Assembly (NCBI GenBank): GCA_034769895.1
Contig: CM068368.1
Coordinates: forward strand, 340,713,076-340,777,075
Length of the DNA: 64,000 bases
Direction: 5' to 3'
Source of the DNA: Magicicada septendecula
Lineage: Eukaryota > Arthropoda > Insecta > Hemiptera > Cicadidae
The notes beneath the pieces are model-generated. The model saw only the letters and a program-made list of their open reading frames with translations, was not told the origin of the DNA and made no database searches. This document shows, piece by piece, positions 23,057-34,718 of this stretch. The position numbers were made by a program, and so were the translations under genes. Within the stretch, counting starts at the first letter, position 1. The number at the start of each line of letters is the position of its first letter.

Positions 23057-24069
23057 CTGAAACACAAAATAAAAATAAATAATTTATATGATATATCATT
23101 GCTAGCTGGTGGTTCCAAGTTTTGGTGGTTGCAGTAGCGTGTGATTAGTGTGGTTGTGTAAGGGTGGTAAGGATGGTAAGGGATGCTTTAACATAGTTTC
23201 TTTTTCATTTAAATGTGAAGCAGGTCTACACACTATGCTATGTTATAAACAAAAAAACACCACGTTGTAAAGCATTCTTTATATGAGCATTTGATGCCCA
23301 CGTTTTTTTTTCTTTTCATAATGTGATTAGTATCTGTAGTTCCAAATTTTGACCTTAGGTATCCCATTCCAAGCAATGAACACAGAAAACAAAATAAATC
23401 ATTTTTTATCACAACTACTCAGGCACTCAGTATTTTGTAATAATCCGTTATAAAGGTCCATCTAAATTGCTGACCACCTGATTTTGCAATTCAAATTATT
23501 GTTTAGGGAGGACTGATCCTATTCTTTTTTATTTTGATTTTTAAAGAAAGAAATACCCCTCCCTTGACCTTTACAGAAAGAAATACCCAAAATGTTTTTT
23601 ATGATTTTAAAAGCCTGCAATAGCAATGAATACATCACTATATTTTAATAACAAATATTAAAAAGAATACTCCATTATTTACATAGTTACATGAAATTTT
23701 TATAATAATTACTATTATTTAGAACTTCAAAACAACAGGTAACATATTTATTTTTTATTTTTAACTAAGGCAAAATGCTAGATTGTAGTTTAAGGAAACA
23801 GTCTGAAAATGAAGAAGGATATACTGTTTTAAAAACACAAGTAATTATGCTACAGCATAATTGTATCACAGTTTGTACAGTGAACTCAGGCATTCACCAT
23901 TAAAGTTACAGATCACCAGTACATCAACACCCTACATCCCACATTTAAACTGTACACAAACACCATTGCATAGAAACTGACACAGATTCTATTGAAATCA
24001 ATGATGCCTTTAACTGATTAATGGTTTCATTTTTTATTTGGTAATTTTCTGAACTGATGGTTTTGTATC
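23057..24069. other. Intron sequence, nothing recognised
   Basis: This is AT-rich aquaporin intron with short homopolymer runs. No transposon end or coding frame could be supported. Confidence 0.5.
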
Positions 24070-24077
24070 TTTGTAAC

Positions 24078-24850
24078 CATGGCCCCCACATCTTCCCTGG
24101 GGCCCCTATGCTAGACCACCTTCCAGGCCCCCCTTCACCGATCAAAACCCCTCTTCTAAAAATATATCCAACAATTTAAGTATTCCTGGGTAGTGCTTAA
24201 CTATCGGTTTGACAGCTTTGATCCTCTTGATCCTCTCACTCCACCTTGTTTCAGAGAGGCTCTGTAGTGATAAAGGAATGTGCTTTTTCAAAACGTCCCA
24301 ACGTGCAGGGCTGCTAGGGAAAAATAAGTAGACTCGCAATATTTCAAAAAAATGTCATCACATCTGCATTGAGTTTTGCAGCGTTCTGCAGAACACCCAC
24401 ACGGTTCAAGGAATGCACCCCCACACAGTGAAAATATTGCAGATTCATTCTTTTCAAGAATTCTGTTTTGTACTCCTTTAATTGCTTCCCACATATTTGT
24501 ACTGTTATTGTAACCCTGAGAGCAACAATCCTGTAGTGGATGTTGAAACAATCTTGTTGGCTCCTGTTTTGCTGGTCTTAAAATACCGTGGTCTTTTGTG
24601 CTTATACTAAGCAATTTACTATATTTTTTGCTTTACCATTATTGACTTGATTTATTTAGATTGTTTTTATATATAAAAGAAAATAATAATAATATCTAAA
24701 ACAATTTTTGACCACAAATTTACTTAAATTGGTCACATTTTAAAGTCACAGTTTATAAATGTTGTTGATTTTGAATTTTTTTCCATTGGCACCTGAGCCC
24801 TGCTCCCCTATGCCGCGGCATACGTTGCCCCCCCCCTTATGGGGGCCATG
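24078..24850 (-). mobile_element. hAT element remnant with DUF4371-type transposase fragment
   Basis: The 773-bp element is bounded by CATGGCCCCC and its complement, and flanked by an exact 8-bp duplication TTTGTAAC (24070-24077, 24851-24858), the hAT hallmark. The minus strand retains transposase pieces in two frames: GYNNSTNMWEAIKGVQNRIL (the DNGANM-like block) with an altered HSLNLCG region, and ARWDVLKKHIPLSLQSLSETRWSERI, which matches the SRWEILQKHVP..LKSLSKTRWSAR block in the element at 47805. It is an internally deleted, inactive copy. Confidence 0.85.
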
Positions 24851-24858
24851 TTTGTAAC

Positions 24859-25274
24859 CACAACACCAGCTGCCTCTGTGCTATATACTATAATTATGTA
24901 TCCACTCAACTACCTTTTCCCCATATAAGTAAACATAAGGAGGAATTGTATTTATAATGAGACACTTTTTTTTTTAAAGTGTTATGAACAAGGAACAGAG
25001 TCGCAACTGAGTTGAATTACTAGGGGAACATGTAGACTTTTATCAATCCTGTAACATGCTGAAGCAAGAGGTTATAGGTACACAGTGTAAAGGTATCATA
25101 GAAAAATTTTGAGATTAAGTAAAATGACAGTGAAAGCTCAAAAGTCAGAGTGGCAATACAAAAATAACAAGACAGAAAAAGTGAAGATGAAGAAAGGTGT
25201 GAGACAGAGAAACAAGTTGTCAATGGTATTGTATAGTTCTTGGATTTCGTTGTCCATGACATGTCCGTTACTTA
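24859..25274. other. Intron sequence, nothing recognised
   Basis: AT-rich spacer without a supported feature. Confidence 0.5.
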
Positions 25275-25381
25275 ACTAAATATAATTATTTCACTACCGA
25301 CTCGGAACACAACTTTTTGTTGAAAGTTATGTGCGTAGAAAACTTGTGTTCCGAGTCGGTAGTGAAATAATTACATTTAGT
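25275..25381. repeat. 43-bp-arm palindrome of PLE 3' tails
   Basis: The arms 25275-25317 and 25339-25381 are reverse complements with two mismatches around a 21-bp centre. The arm sequence (cttgtgttccgagtcggtag) resembles the 3' tail of PLE 2 at about 21720-21740 (cttagtgttccgagtttag). It appears to be a minimal head-to-head pair of PLE 3' tails. No hammerhead core is present. Confidence 0.6.
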
Positions 25382-26209
25382 ATTGTATAATGTTGCAAAG
25401 GAAAGTGTAATAAGGAACTGCATACTGGAAGGAATAACAGTGCAGAAACTGGTTGTAGCATATCCAACTGTTAATGCTGTAATAGTGAGAAATGAGGAAA
25501 TGCTGAAAAAACAGAGTAAGGAGTACAAGTAAAGAAACTAATGAGAGGAGTCTTTTAGATCAACTGCAGATGAGAGTGGAGGGATGAAAGAGGGAAAGAA
25601 GGGGAAATAATGGAATTTAGGGATAATAACTTTTTAAATGCGTCTTTTTTGAGTCTTTCTCTTCAAGTTTCAAGTATTTAGTGACAATGAACAATAATTA
25701 ATTAAAACTGGAATGCTTCAATACTACTATGTACAGAATACAAGATACACGAAATGTCTACTATAGACATAAGAATGTGATGATGTGTTACACATTTTAT
25801 AATAATTTGATAGGATTATAAAGATGAGCGTTTATAGACAGTTGGTTGGCTTTTTCCATTTCATCCCTCACAAGTCACAAGAATAAAGAAAAATAAATAA
25901 CAAAGCTTGTGAGGCATATTAAAGCTCAAAAACTAAAATGTTCAGGCACATACACAGACAAGGTGCAGTATTCAAAGAAGGCTCTACACTGGAAGGTCTA
26001 GCGATAGACACTCACAGAAAGGCCAAAGGCAAGTTTGGAGAATAAAGTTTTCAGGTACCGGTACTTGAAAGTTATAAAATGGAATAAGAAGTGTGTGATG
26101 TAGTAAAGACTGGATAAAAGTGGTAGAGGAAGAAAAAAGCACAAGAACCTGTGATGGAAAGGGAAAAGTGGGTTGACGTCACATGTGAGAAAAAAAATTG
26201 AATATAGAG
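25382..26209. other. Intron sequence, nothing recognised
   Basis: A purine-rich, AT-rich spacer with no supported gene or repeat. Confidence 0.45.
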
Positions 26210-26430
26210 GACCCAATTGCCTGACCTCTTTGAATGTAGCTATAACATTGCCCACAACAAAAATGACACACATAAAATACTATATTGGCACAGGTACGTT
26301 GATGACATTATAATTCGATACAAGGAAAATAAAAGACAATGCAAACAGCTACTAACCCATATAAACAAAATACAAAAAAAACATAACCTTTACGCTGAAT
26401 ACAAGCACAAGAATAATAAAATATAAATTT
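26210..26430 (+). pseudogene. Penelope-like RT fragment with YVDD box
   Basis: An open stretch reads KILYWHRYVDDIIIRYKENK and then LLTHINKIQKKHNLYAEYKH. This is the catalytic palm segment of a Penelope-like RT, closely similar to PLE 2 (YWHRYIDNIII...LLTH) but with the YVDD box intact. It is about 70 codons long, truncated on both sides, with no nuclease domain nearby. Confidence 0.8.
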
Positions 26431-26526
26431 TCTATTAATTTTCATTGGAAACATCTGAGAGATAAATTAAAGAAATTTTAAATTTTCATTAAAAACATTT
26501 TATCTTCATGATATTCACTTGATATT

Positions 26527-27483
26527 ACTTCCATGTTCCATAAGGAAATGGAAGTGTGGTAATGGAGAAAAAAAACGTGTTCGAGATAACGGCTGATTCT
26601 GATTGTACTACCCTCAAAACATGAAGAAAATTCATTTTTCAAAAAGCGCGCGTGTGTGTGTGTGTGTGTGCGTGTGTGTCCGTCTGTCTGTCTAGAATTT
26701 TTTCTATGGAAAAAGACAACAGCCACAAATTCAAACAGAATCAAATAATTTTTTGCATACAGTCCTGAATTGTAGAGTATTCAAGGCCTATTGTTTTTGG
26801 TGAAGATCGGTTTAGGGAAAGGGGTAGTTTACCGGCAACATTTTATGTTTTAACAAGGGTAATTTTTTCTATGACGAACAATAACTCCCGTAAATTCAAA
26901 CAGAAACATATAATTTTTTACATATGTGCCTGAGTTGTAGAGGACTCAAGGCCTATTGATTTTGGTGAAGATCAGTTGTGGGAAAAGGTAGTTTACCTGC
27001 AACGTTTTATGTTTAAACAAGAGTAAAGTACTTAATTTTGATAAATAAAGTATCCTGATAAGAAGATCATAATAATCCACTGTAGAAACGCAGATGAAAT
27101 GTCTATAAATGAAGAGGCTAGTTGAACGGGGCGGGGGTAATTTTCTATAAATGAAAATTATAGTTGAAGGGGAGGGGATAATTTTTTATATGTGTACTAC
27201 GTTACCGACAACAAGAAGTATTTTGTTGTTAAAATTCCTTCCTGGGCTGTTTGGCCGTAGTCCAATGTTTTCTGCAAAACCAGACATTTCTGCAGTGCCA
27301 TAGTCAGTAAAAATCGAGTACGATAACGTGAGGTGGTATACGTTAGTGACCACAGTATTGTGGTTAAGGCTGAAGCAGTAAGTAGAAAGAAGTAGTTTTT
27401 ATGGAAATATTTCATTTCGAAAATGATTTTAAATATAAATCTTAGAACATGGAAGTCATGTATGGTTCTCCATACCGATATTT
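26527..27483 (+). mobile_element. Helentron-associated (HINE-like) non-autonomous element, solitary copy
   Basis: The left end ACTTCCATGTTCC and right end GAACATGGAAGT form short subterminal inverted repeats. A perfect hairpin GTATGG-TTCT-CCATAC lies at 27460-27475, eight bases from the right end (CGATATTT). Inside are a (TG)n/(TCTG)n tract (26650-26690) and two copies of the 160-bp repeat (gccacaaattcaaacagaat type, near 26730 and 26895). Subterminal inverted repeats, internal tandem repeats and a 3' hairpin are the described build of Helentron-associated elements. No Rep/helicase coding is present. A conserved 3' block (27187-27430) is shared with 61395-61650. Confidence 0.65.
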
Positions 27484-27837
27484 AAAAAAAATAAAATCAC
27501 ATTATTCTTTATATGACAAACCACCTACATGTCATAACAATAATGCTATTGGTAAATTTAAAAACAATTTTTATTTTAAAAAATGAAGTATAACAGCAAA
27601 ACATATAACAGAAACTGTAAAAGCTCTTTACTGTCATGCAGATATATGACAGCAACAAATGCTCATTTGTTTGAATAAAAATAGGGCCAATTCAAATTAA
27701 ATCTTAAAAAATTTATATTTTTAAAGGTTCACCTAATGCTTACCAACCATTTATATTATAAAAAGGTATGACTCTAATGGAAGAAACAGAAATGTTAGTT
27801 ATATACTTCTATGAACTACTGAATGTAGTCACATAGA
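27484..27837. other. Intron sequence, nothing recognised
   Basis: AT-rich spacer. Confidence 0.5.
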
Positions 27838-27839
27838 TA

Positions 27840-29167
27840 TACGAGGGGGTACCCAAAAATAACCGAAATTTTTTTTTAAAGCTATGTATTTAATTTTTTT
27901 TACAAAACAATGTTATCACCTTCAAAGTACTCTCCATTACACTTAATACATTTGTCCAATCTGCGATCTCATTCCTGGAAACATTTTTCAAACTCGTCTG
28001 TTGTGATGGCCGACAGCTCCTGCCTCGTTTTTTCTTTACCACTTCCACGTCGTCAAAACGTTGTCCTTTCATGTCCCTCTTCATTTGCGGAACAAGAAGA
28101 AATCGCACAGAGCGAGGTCAGGTGAGTAAGGGGCGTGGGGCAAGGTAGTCATGTTGTTTTTTGCTAAAAACTGGCGCACTGAAATGGCTGTGTGAGCAGG
28201 TGCATTGTCATGGTGGAAAAACCAGTCCCTCGTCTGCCACAAATCAGGCCTTTTTTGTCCCACATTGTTATGCAATCTTTTTAAAACCTCCAAATAGAAA
28301 GCCTGATTAACAGTCTGACCTGGTGGAACGAATTCAGAATGCACTACCCCTCTCACATCGAAAAAACAAATGAGCATCGTCTTGATGTTGGATTTCACTT
28401 GACGAGCTTTTTTTGGGCGAGGTGACAATGAAGTTTTCCACTGGGTTGACTGTTGTTTAGTTTTGGGGTCGTAACCATAGCACCATGACTCGTCACCAGT
28501 AATGGCCTTGGAAAAAAATCTGGGTTGGTTCGGAGCTGGTATTTCAATGCATGGCATGTTTCAACTCGATTCTCTTTTTGCTGTTCAGTCAGGACCCGAG
28601 GCACAAATTTTGGAGTGACCCTTCTCATCCCCAAATCTTCTGACAAAATTCGCTGAACCGAGCTCCAAGTTATTCCAGATAACTTGCTAATCTCTTCAAT
28701 GGTCCGTCATCGGTCTTCAAGCACGATTGCATGAACTTTTTCAACATTTCGTCAATTCTGGAAGTTGACGGACGTCCAGAACGAGGTTTGTCATCAATTG
28801 ACATTTCACCTTCTTTGAAATGAGAAAACCATTGGTACACTTGAGTTTTTCCCATAGCACTATCCTTGTAAGCTGTTTTCAACATCACAACAGTTTCTGC
28901 GGCGTTTTTCCCAAGCAGGAAGCAAAATTTCACAGCAGCTTAAATGTCAGTTCTTAATTCACGTTCACTTAAATCCGCCATGACAAAAAATGAGGAGCAA
29001 GCGAAACTGCTTTTACAAAACGAATTACTGTGACCGGACACAACTTTCCCAGGAGACAACAATGAACTCAGAACGAGTTGCGCTACACTCGCCTAGCGGG
29101 AGAAATGCGTACTACGTAAGCTCCGCTAATCGCAGCGCTATACCGGTTATTTTTGGGTACCCCCTTA
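27840..29167 (-). mobile_element. mariner element, full length (1.33 kb)
   Basis: The terminal inverted repeats share GGGGGTACCCAAAAATAACC (left from 27845, right ending near 29163). The element is flanked by TA on both sides (27838-27839, 29168-29169), as expected for Tc1/mariner insertion. The length is typical of a complete mariner. The transposase is on the minus strand and broken. The insertion lies in the aquaporin intron. Confidence 0.9.
27890..28981 (-). pseudogene. mariner transposase pseudogene (DD34D)
   Basis: Translation starts at ATG 28981 (MADLSERELRTDI) and meets a stop after 13 codons. Beyond it the paired helix-turn-helix DNA-binding half is readable (VKFCFLLGKNAAETVVMLK, then GKTQVYQWFSHFKEG and PRSGRPSTSR), then the LGMRRVTPKFVPR linker, and a catalytic domain with all three acidic residues: ITGDESWCYGYDP, HHDNAPAHT and YSPDLALCDFFLF. 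The last two aspartates are separated by 34 residues, the mariner DD34D spacing. The three blocks lie in different frames. Catalytic residues are retained, but the early stop and frameshifts make it non-coding. Confidence 0.9.
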
Positions 29168-29469
29168 TAATTTCATTACTTATAGGTGAGAAATTAATAT
29201 AAGAAGGAAAAGAAGACCAAAACATTAAATCCAAATATTGTATAACAGAACATCATCACACTAATGAAAAGCATCATGTTACAGTCTTGTATATTATTTT
29301 TAGTTTGTGTTTATATTTATGCTGAAAAAATAGGCAATCAGGATACAGTTTATATAGTGCAAGTACAGTTTAAAATAGGGCAAATGGTACAGTTTATACC
29401 CACTTAAGTACAATTAATTATGAGTTTAGAGAGATGCATGTTTCATGAAATCGAGCCTCCCTCCCTACT
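29168..29469. other. Intron sequence, nothing recognised
   Basis: AT-rich flank between the mariner and the presumed 5' part of LINE 1. Confidence 0.4.
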
Positions 29470-30129
29470 GATTTGCGTATGTCACTTAATAAATTTATAA
29501 CAGGATCAAGGGAATTTGGAGAGGTAGTACCTTTGTACTTTGTTGACTGGGCACTGGTCCTTGGAGATTCCAAGGATTGGGTGGAGTGATGTTAGCTGCC
29601 AAAGGAGCCCTCAGTCTCTCTCAAGCTAAGACCATACTGTGTGGTGGAAGTGCCACATTCTACAAGATGTGACTCTGTTGATGCAGAACAGTATGGATCT
29701 AGACTGAAAGGTTGATAAATATTCCTGGTGGAGAGCAGCAGCAGCTACCAATACCAAGTAAAAGCAAAAGGAAATGGTCCTGGACCAGCTTATCTTTGGA
29801 ATATTATAGGCATGAATCTAGTTAGATTTAGTCAGCTATAATACTGTGAATTGGAAAAACTGGTCCCTTTAGTCCAGTAAGACATCCAGTGTGGAAGACA
29901 ACCCAGACAGAAAATCAGGCCAGATGTTAAGCCCAGAGGTGGCAGTCCCACCATCATCTTACCCTGCAATATGCTAGTAACATATTCAGGGGACATATTA
30001 GGTATTAAACTGTTGCAAGGAAGATGTAAACAGATGGATCAAACATTACCAACCATAGCTTTGAATAAAAGGAAAGAGTCTTGGCATTGTAGAACAGTTT
30101 AAAATTGGCATGTGTAATGTAAGAGGGCT
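29470..30129 (+). pseudogene. LINE 1, 5' untranslated region and start of endonuclease ORF
   Basis: This segment leads without a break of sense into the reading EQFKIGMCNVRGL at its right edge. That is the usual start of an AP-type endonuclease in insect LINEs (N-x-R-G/S-L). It is interrupted there by hAT-B and continues at 32231 with THKEVELQQELKQM. The upstream 600 bp has no open frame and is assigned to the LINE 5' UTR by position only. The left end is not defined. Confidence 0.5.
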
Positions 30130-30385
30130 CAATGGTGTAGCTAGGCTTTTTGGCGCCCGGGGCAAGGAGATCGTCGGCCGCCTCACCTTCACAATTAAAG
30201 GGCGACAAAATTGCAAAAATTACGGCTCATCCAGTAAACAAAGTACTTAATAAATGCAAATGTGTAGATTTTTGAAACGTTGCATTTCTTGCCGAACGGT
30301 CAACGCAGAATCATCTGCATACTCCCCTGGCATCATGCGCTTCTTCTTATACTTTTTGTTATACTGACACTCCTTCATTATATAC

Positions 30386-30857
30386 CTACTCTGGCTCATT
30401 TTGCAAGGTTTTATCAAACCAATATTTGTTTAAGGATCGTCCGGCTTCATCTTCAGGAAAATAGCTGTCTTTGTTCTGCAACTGTCTTGTTCCTCTATTC
30501 ACCATTATATCTCGGAAGGATTGAGATTTCTCGCTTGGCCAAGCTCCCATATCTTGTAGAGCAGCACCAGGAACACAGTTTACATTGTTGCTAGTAATGT
30601 CTTGTCCTTTGTCGCCTGTTCTCTTTTCAAGACTGCATGATGCAACATCAACCATGGTACTAGAACCAACTGAATCTTGTAAGTGTACTTTGACAATTTT
30701 ACAGTTGAAAGTACTCATGTCGTTAACTTTACTGCATTTATCAACTGCCTCGTCGCTAATACCATCCATTTTATGATCGCAAGTTGATTCCTTGTTAATT
30801 GTAATATTTCAACACTTAGGGTTCGATTTTCCTTGAATAAAAGACTTCATAAATTCA
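30386..30857 (-). pseudogene. N-terminal fragment of a ZMYM1-like/DUF4371 hAT transposase
   Basis: A 127-residue frame begins MDGISDEAVDKCSKVNDMST and ends GRSLNKYWFDKTLQNEPE. The segment DMGAWPSEKSQSFRDIMVNRG, then FPEDEAGRSLNKYWF, resembles the N-terminal part of DUF4371-type hAT transposases, in which a W-P-x(n)-R-D-x-(I/L)-V-x-x-G block precedes the TTF-type zinc finger. The zinc finger and everything after it are missing. The first 45 codons are part of the direct repeat also found at 31876-32014. Confidence 0.6.
30719..30857 (-). repeat. Direct repeat inside hAT-B, copy 1
   Basis: About 138 bp (tgtcgttaactttactgc to ataaaagacttcataaa) recurs at 31876-32014 with only a few differences. 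Both copies contain the presumed start region of the transposase fragment. Confidence 0.85.
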
Positions 30858-31320
30858 AAGTATGGTAGGTTAGGCCTACTAAAGGTTATAGGTTTATAAA
30901 TTACAACAGATTTTTATCACACAGAGAGAAGCATTATCTCCCACCTGCAAGCAAACTCTGGATGTCTTGGAAAGACTTAATTCCCTTTGTGAATAATGTA
31001 TGATTGGCTTTTCAGACAGATTAATTTATTTTGTTGACTTTGTACAAGAATGGATTACTTTACCCTCTTTTACTGGTAGATCGTACTATATTAGTACAGT
31101 TAGTCGGAATACTACTATTATTCATTGTAGGTTTCAAAAAGTTTATAGTTTTTTATAAACACTAATTAAAATGTAAGGCATACAAAGTACAACCACATAC
31201 ATTAAGATTAGGGACACAGATCAGCTAATCAGTAACAATGGAAAAGCATAAGATACCTGCAACAGGTGTTTACTAACCTGTCTTAGTACAAAAATGATTT
31301 GCAGCACTGGTCTCTTTTAA

Positions 31321-31496
31321 AAGGGCATAAGTTACTGACATACGCCTTTTTAAAAAGAACCAGAATATTCATTATTTTATAACTCCATAACTAACTGCAG
31401 CCTATACACCCTTTTAAAAGAAATTGATAGGCCTACATTTAAAGAACATGAAACATTGAAAAAGTCAAAATGGCCTAAATCGTGACTTATGCCCTT
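31321..31496. mobile_element. MITE with TTAA flanks nested in hAT-B
   Basis: Termini TTTTAAAAGGGCATAAGT and its complement form an 18-bp perfect inverted repeat that includes TTAA on each side (31317-31320, 31497-31500). A TTAA duplication suggests a piggyBac-type MITE, but the ends lack the usual CCC/GGG start, so the superfamily is uncertain. There is no coding content. Confidence 0.65.
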
Positions 31497-31875
31497 TTAA
31501 AAAACATCGATTAATAGTAAAAATCACAGGAAGTTTATTGCAAGCTACTGAAAGCTATTTGAAAATAATGAGTGTACTGATTTCGAGTATTTTACAGTGG
31601 GTAAACAGACACGAGATGGATTTATTTGCAGAGACACCAAAAGAATACGTCTGTAATCATTGACAGTCTGAATTGAAAGAAATAAAATCATTAATTTTGA
31701 TCAATTGCTTAGAAACAGACAGTTTATTGTTAAACATTTCAACAATTAAAATTTTAATAGTGTTTTTTTTCTAATACTTAAAAGTAAAAAGTATGTAATT
31801 TTTAGAATTTACCTTAGATAGTCTTAAACATTAGAATCTCTTTGCCTCCACAACGTCAAATCTCATAGTCAAGTA

Positions 31876-32014
31876 CTCACGTCGTTAACTTTAATGTATT
31901 TATCAACTGCCTCATCGCTAATACCATCCATTTTATGGTCGCAAGTTGATTCCTTGTTAATTGTAATATTTCAACACTGGGGGTTCGATTTTCCTTGAAT
32001 AAAAGACTTCATAA
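31876..32014 (-). repeat. Direct repeat inside hAT-B, copy 2
   Basis: Second copy of the 138-bp repeat described at 30719-30857. Confidence 0.85.
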
Positions 32015-32230
32015 ACTCTTTGGAACTTGTTGTAGTTCTTAATTTTACATTAAGTAAATCTTATATTCCTATAGTTCTTAAGGAATAGTCATATCAAAGA
32101 AACAAGTTGTTTGTAGTTTTATAAACTAAAAACAATTTTTTCAAGTCTATGCTCACTTTGCCGCCCTCCTGGCTATGCCACCCGGGGCGGTTGCTCCCTT
32201 GGCCCCCCTAGCTATGCCTCTGAGAGGGCT

Positions 32231-34650
32231 CACACATAAAGAAGTAGAACTTCAACAAGAACTTAAACAAATGAGATGGATATTGCCATCATTCCTGAAA
32301 TCAAAAAGAAGCTGAAAGGCTCAACAGTGGTAGAGGACTATGCATTAATATACCGGTATAGTAGTGTAGCTGCTGGAAGACATCCAACTGTAGGAGTAGC
32401 AGTACTGATAAGGAATGTACTGAAAAACCGGATACATAGCTACCAGTTTGTAAATAAGTGAACATTAACAGTACTTTACAAACAGTAAGGAGTACACAAC
32501 ATTGATAGCTTTATACAGCCCAGAGGATGGTTGCAAAGAAAACTTGGGTCAAAAACAGATAGCTATCGAGAAAATAAACAGGAATGATCATAATAACAGT
32601 AGCAGGGGATTTCAATGCATATATCAGAAATTCCCCTGGAAAATCATTGTGAAAGAACAAAAAATGGGAATGGATGATGGCACATTGATTTTACCATGTT
32701 CAACAATTTTAGAATAACCAGCACATTCTGTCCCCACAAAGAGATACACATATATACTTGGTGTACACAATGATCTCAGTCAATCATTAATCATGTTTTA
32801 GTAAATAAAAAACTGTGTAGTTCTGTAAAGGATACAAGGGTTTTAGAGGATGTGACACTGAGTCTGACCATTTTCTTCTCATATCAAAGATAAGTATTAT
32901 TCCTAGTAGTTGGAAAAAGATGTGATCCACAGTGTGCCAGTACCCCAAACAAATTTTTAAAGTGCATCCATTCGAAGATGATAGTGTACAGCACCTAACC
33001 AAACTCAGCAAACTCCCATCAGTAATAACATGAACCAAGAGTGGTGTAACATCAAAGCCATCATATCTCATGTAGCATTAGAAGCACTGGGACCTAGATA
33101 TAAAAGATACCGAAGGACAGAAAGAGATATCCCGAAGATCAGCAGTATCACAGAGAAGGAATGGCTCTGATATTATGAGTGGCTGTGAACCCAGGAGCAA
33201 CTTGAGGAAAGAAAATTTGCAGACATCAATGAATGTGTGAATCCAATAGCAATGGTTGAATTTTTAGTTGCTCTACAATGCTGTAAAAATAGAAAATCGC
33301 TGGACACTGATGGGTTGAATAAAGTATGCGCCAGCCTTGGCGAATGATTGTTATTGAACTTTATTAGTCTGTGCTGGACCACTTGGTCATATTCCCAAAG
33401 ATTGGTAGATGGCAAAGGTAGTCCTCATATTTGAAAAAGGAGATTTAATGATTATGATAAGTATAGAGCTGTCAGCCTGCTTAAGCCATCTTACAAACTG
33501 TTTGCTTACAAGACAACTTAATGCAATAACAGAGACTATTCTCTCAGAGACCCAGCATGGTTTCAGAAAGGGCAGATCATGTTTAGATTGCATCTTCACA
33601 ATAGCACAGGTCATTAAAAAGCACAGATAATATGAGTTGCCCACATACATAGCTTTCATCAATTTTAGGAACGCATTTAATAGAGTAAATAGGGGCAGGC
33701 TATGGGCAATAATGGCAAAGAAAGGAATCCCACATCACCTCATTAGAGCTATACAAAATCTTTATGTGGAAAACAAAATCTTAATTGAGACAGGAAAACG
33801 TAACACAACTCCTAGTGTGGGCCTGATCAATTGTGGGGTACAACAAGGGTGCCCATTGTCACCTTCTATTTTAATTTATGTATAGACAATGTCATACACA
33901 ATTAGCAGATTACCCTTCCAGAACATTTTACAATTGGTGATTCTGCAGTTGACACATTGTTACTTGCTGATGACCAGAGTATCCTGCTGAATTCGGAAAG
34001 TGGATTACATTTTCCACATTGAATACGGATTTTGGATTACAGATATCCACTTTGAAGACCAAGGTGGTGGCTGTATGGAGCTGACCCCATATGAGTAAAG
34101 AATTGTTGTAGAGGGTATGTTCTGGAGCAGGTCAGTAATTTTGAATATCTGGGCTGTAATCTATCTTACATTATAAACAATGATGTGGTAAAGAAACTGC
34201 ACAAGTTCAACCATATGTGTGACACCACCAGTAGAACTTCAGAATCAATGAGGAAAGAAATATCCCTGAAGTTCTACAAGGTGATGCCCCTCCCATAGGT
34301 CAGAGAATTGGACTTTAATGAAGTCCGAGGCCAGTCGTATTCGAGCAGCTGAAATGAGGTTTCTTAGGTACCCTTCAAGATCGCAACAGAAATATTAATG
34401 TATGGCAGGAGCTGAATATTATGAGTATACTGATAGAATTGCCAAATATCAGCTAAAGTGGGTGGAGCATCTTAACCAAATGTATGGATGAACTATGGAA
34501 TTACATACCGAAAGGTTGGAGATTTGTAGAGTGTCCAAAGAAGTTTTGGGGAGACCAGCTCTAGTCTGTCTCCTTGAGACTGGAACAAACCATTTTTGGT
34601 TCAATCCTTGCTGAAGATGATGATGATAATGAACTTAGTAAATAATTTGC
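32231..34650 (+). pseudogene. LINE 1, endonuclease and reverse transcriptase remains
   Basis: Continuing from 30129, broken frames show an AP-type endonuclease (MDIAIIPEIKKKLKGSTVVE, AGRHPTVGVAVLIRNVL, a degenerate YSPEDG block) and then reverse transcriptase: YDKYRAVSLL, QHGFRKGRSC, FINFRNAFNRVNRGRLW (motif A), CGVQQGCPLSPS (motif B) and LLADDQSILLNSESG (motif C, at about 33964). The C-terminal half includes FEYLGCNLSY and RKEISLKFYKVMPLP. It ends in a short GAT-repeat tail near 34620-34633, typical of LINEs with microsatellite 3' ends. Many stops and frameshifts are present. The C-terminus is of the same type as LINE 2. Confidence 0.82.
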
Positions 34651-34718
34651 AGCATTATCATCAATAATTGCATCCTACAGTAACTGCCAATTTTCATAAA
34701 TACGGACTGTAAATTAAG

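Larger units (their letters stand above)
30130..32222 (-). mobile_element. hAT element B (2.1 kb, non-autonomous), inserted in LINE 1
   Basis: The ends CAATGGTGTAGCTAGG and CAGAGGCATAGCTAGG (reverse-complement of the right end) form imperfect terminal inverted repeats, with G/C-rich subterminal sequence. An exact 8-bp duplication AGAGGGCT flanks it (30122-30129, 32223-32230). The interior keeps an N-terminal transposase fragment, a 138-bp direct repeat and a nested 176-bp MITE. No catalytic domain remains. Confidence 0.88.

Noticed and set aside
26478..26744. 88-residue frame rich in His-Thr and Arg-Thr repeats
   Set aside because: It is a translation of the TG/CA microsatellite in the Helentron-like element.
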